A stretch of DNA of 64,000 bases from Polaromonas sp. SP1 (lineage in GTDB: Bacteria > Pseudomonadota > Gammaproteobacteria > Burkholderiales > Burkholderiaceae_C): contig NZ_CP031013.1 of NCBI RefSeq assembly GCF_003711205.1, forward strand, positions 4,320,501 through 4,384,500, given 5' to 3'. This document shows positions 62,817-64,000 of this stretch, in pieces. Position 1 is the first letter of the stretch, and every line of letters begins with the position of its first letter. Under the pieces are notes generated by a model. The model was not told the origin of the DNA. It worked only from the letters and a program-made list of their open reading frames with translations, and did no database searches. Made by a program: the position numbers and the translations under genes.

Positions 62817-63884
62817 ATGAACCCCACACCGTTTGGCAAGATGCCCGCGTGCCGCGTCTCCGTGATCATCAAGGCGCTCAATGAAGAAAAGCGCATCGAA
62901 GCAACCGTGGAGAGCGCGCTGCGCGCCGTCTCTACCGTGGGCGGCGAGGTGATTCTTGCGGACTCGTATTCCAGCGACCGCACGGTCGAGCTCGCCAGCG
63001 CCTACCCGATACGCATCGTCCAGCTGGCCAACCCCGAAGAGCGCTGCTGCGGCGCAGGCCCGCAGCTGGGCTACCAGCATTCGCGCGGCGAGTTCGTCTA
63101 CATCCTCGACGGCGACATGCAGATGCGCGAAGGCTTTCTGGAGCAGGCGCTCGCCTTCCTCGATGCGCACGCCGACGTCGCCGGCGTAGGCGGCCGCGTG
63201 GTCGAGCAGAACACTGAAAGCCTGGAGTACATGGCCCGCGGCGAACGCGCCTCGGCCCATCTGCAACCGGGCAAGGTCGACAGGCTGGACGGCGGCGGGC
63301 TGTACCGGCGCAGCGCCATTGAAGCGGCCGGCTACTTTTCCGACCGCAACCTGCACAGCTACGAAGAGTTCGACCTGGCGATCCGGCTGCGCGCGCTGGG
63401 CTGGCGTCTGTGGCGCCTGCCTGTCGATGCGGCCAACCACTTCGGCCACGACGCGCCGCCCTACCGCCTGCTGGTGCGGCGCTGGCGCACGCGCTACATC
63501 TGCGGCCTGGGCGAGCTGGTGCGCGCCGCGGCGGGCCAGCCGCGGCTGCCGCTGGCGCTGCAGGGCCTGCGCGAGTTGCGCATTTACCTGGCGGTGCTGG
63601 CCTGGTGGGCCATGCTGGCCAGCATCGCCTTGTGGCCCATCGCCGCCTCCTGGCGCCTGGCGTTTTTCTGCGCCATCGCCACGGCGCCTGTGCTTTTGAT
63701 GACCTGGCGCAAACGCTCCGTCACCAAGGCGGTGTACGCCGTGGTGTCGTGGTGTTTCAACGCTGCCGGGCTGCTGCGCGGCTTGCTGCACCGCCAGCGC
63801 CCGGCGCGCGAGGCCATCGCCAGCAAGGTGCTCAAGGAGCCGGCCGCCGCAATGCCGCAGCCGGCGCAGGAGGCCCTCCATTGA
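62817..63884 (+). CDS. GT2-family glycosyltransferase with C-terminal membrane helices
   Basis: A 355-aa enzyme. VSVIIKALNEEKRIEATVES, ILADSYSSDRTVELA, YILDGDMQMREGFLE and LHSYEEFDLAIRLRALGW give the GT-A order. The C-terminal third has two or three hydrophobic segments (LAVLAWWAMLASIALWPI; LAFFCAIATAPVLLM), so it is membrane-bound. The stop (TGA) overlaps the TTG start of the next gene. Confidence 0.9.
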   Translation: MNPTPFGKMPACRVSVIIKALNEEKRIEATVESALRAVSTVGGEVILADSYSSDRTVELASAYPIRIVQLANPEERCCGAGPQLGYQHSRGEFVYILDGDMQMREGFLEQALAFLDAHADVAGVGGRVVEQNTESLEYMARGERASAHLQPGKVDRLDGGGLYRRSAIEAAGYFSDRNLHSYEEFDLAIRLRALGWRLWRLPVDAANHFGHDAPPYRLLVRRWRTRYICGLGELVRAAAGQPRLPLALQGLRELRIYLAVLAWWAMLASIALWPIAASWRLAFFCAIATAPVLLMTWRKRSVTKAVYAVVSWCFNAAGLLRGLLHRQRPAREAIASKVLKEPAAAMPQPAQEALH

Positions 63885-64000
63885 AGGGCGCGACGCAGCA
63901 GTTTGCCGGTGTGCAGATCCTGCGCTTTGCCGCGGCCATGCTGGTCGTGGTGATGCACATCACCCAGGCGATTTCCATCCACATCACCGGCACCGGGCCC
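63881..64000 (+). CDS. Acyltransferase 3 family protein, 5' fragment
   Basis: Forty codons reach the window end. A TTG at 63881 overlaps the previous stop (TTGA). FAGVQILRFAAAMLVVVMHI has the N-terminal helix and His of the OafA/YrhL-type acyltransferase family, which acetylates polysaccharides at the inner membrane. The rest lies beyond the window. Confidence 0.75.
   Translation, partial: MKGATQQFAGVQILRFAAAMLVVVMHITQAISIHITGTGP

Noticed and set aside
1..64000. Toxin-antitoxin, phage-defence or secondary-metabolite cluster
   Set aside because: No gene in the window shows nuclease, toxin, PKS/NRPS or defence-type features; the accessory content is limited to the adhesin, repeat elements and polysaccharide genes.

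Overview
The window looks like a chromosomal segment of a betaproteobacterium in the order Burkholderiales, most likely family Comamonadaceae (Polaromonas, Rhodoferax or Variovorax type). The evidence is high GC, extracytoplasmic Bug/TctC-type binding proteins separated from their permeases, a phthalate-type catabolic set, and a dispersed ~51-bp intergenic repeat (TTGCTAT...ATAGCTA, then ~17 nt, then GGGCTAGAGGCC) of a kind I associate with this family. I see no phage, plasmid, IS element or CRISPR array.

Region 1 (1-13.7 kb) is the most unusual part. It holds the 3' end of a giant trimeric autotransporter adhesin (YadA type) with more than 2,400 residues of Ser/Thr-rich stalk, followed by four paralogous DUF2827-like proteins that resemble GT-B glycosyltransferases and one small secreted protein. 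A hairpin with a U tract lies between the adhesin and the first downstream gene. My leading hypothesis is a dedicated adhesin-glycosylation locus.

Region 2 (13.7-27.4 kb) is mostly housekeeping: a secreted transglutaminase-like protein, a TlpA-type thioredoxin, egtD without egtB, alaS, gabD, a tctDE two-component system followed by tctBA (no tctC), a secreted DsrE-like protein, tRNA-Gly(CCC) and a pirin.

Region 3 (27.4-42.8 kb) is catabolic. An aldehyde dehydrogenase, a ThDP enzyme, a Bug protein, a citrate synthase-like protein with an N-terminal DNA-binding domain, an EamA permease, a 4,5-dihydroxyphthalate decarboxylase-like protein, a second Bug protein and a Rieske phthalate 4,5-dioxygenase-like subunit lie on the minus strand. 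They are divergent from the reductase, the dihydrodiol dehydrogenase and a MarR regulator. A 3-oxoacid/3-oxoadipate CoA-transferase pair and a PAS-LuxR regulator follow. Together they suggest phthalate -> 4,5-dihydroxyphthalate -> protocatechuate -> beta-ketoadipate.

Region 4 (42.9-56.7 kb) is a mixed set: DUF1993, GNAT, an HPF/RaiA-like protein, LysR with a divergent quinone oxidoreductase, a ~650-bp imperfect palindromic intergenic element, catalase with an OxyR-like site, two AhpD-fold proteins, TetR with a divergent diiron-type hydrolase, thioesterase/EamA/LysE genes, an SDR and ETF-ubiquinone oxidoreductase.

Region 5 (57.2-64 kb) starts a surface-polysaccharide operon: galE, a small membrane-anchored protein, a Wzx-like flippase, a Wzy/WaaL-like polymerase or ligase, two GT2 glycosyltransferases and the first 40 codons of an acyltransferase. 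All start choices and family names are from reading the sequence; no database search was run.
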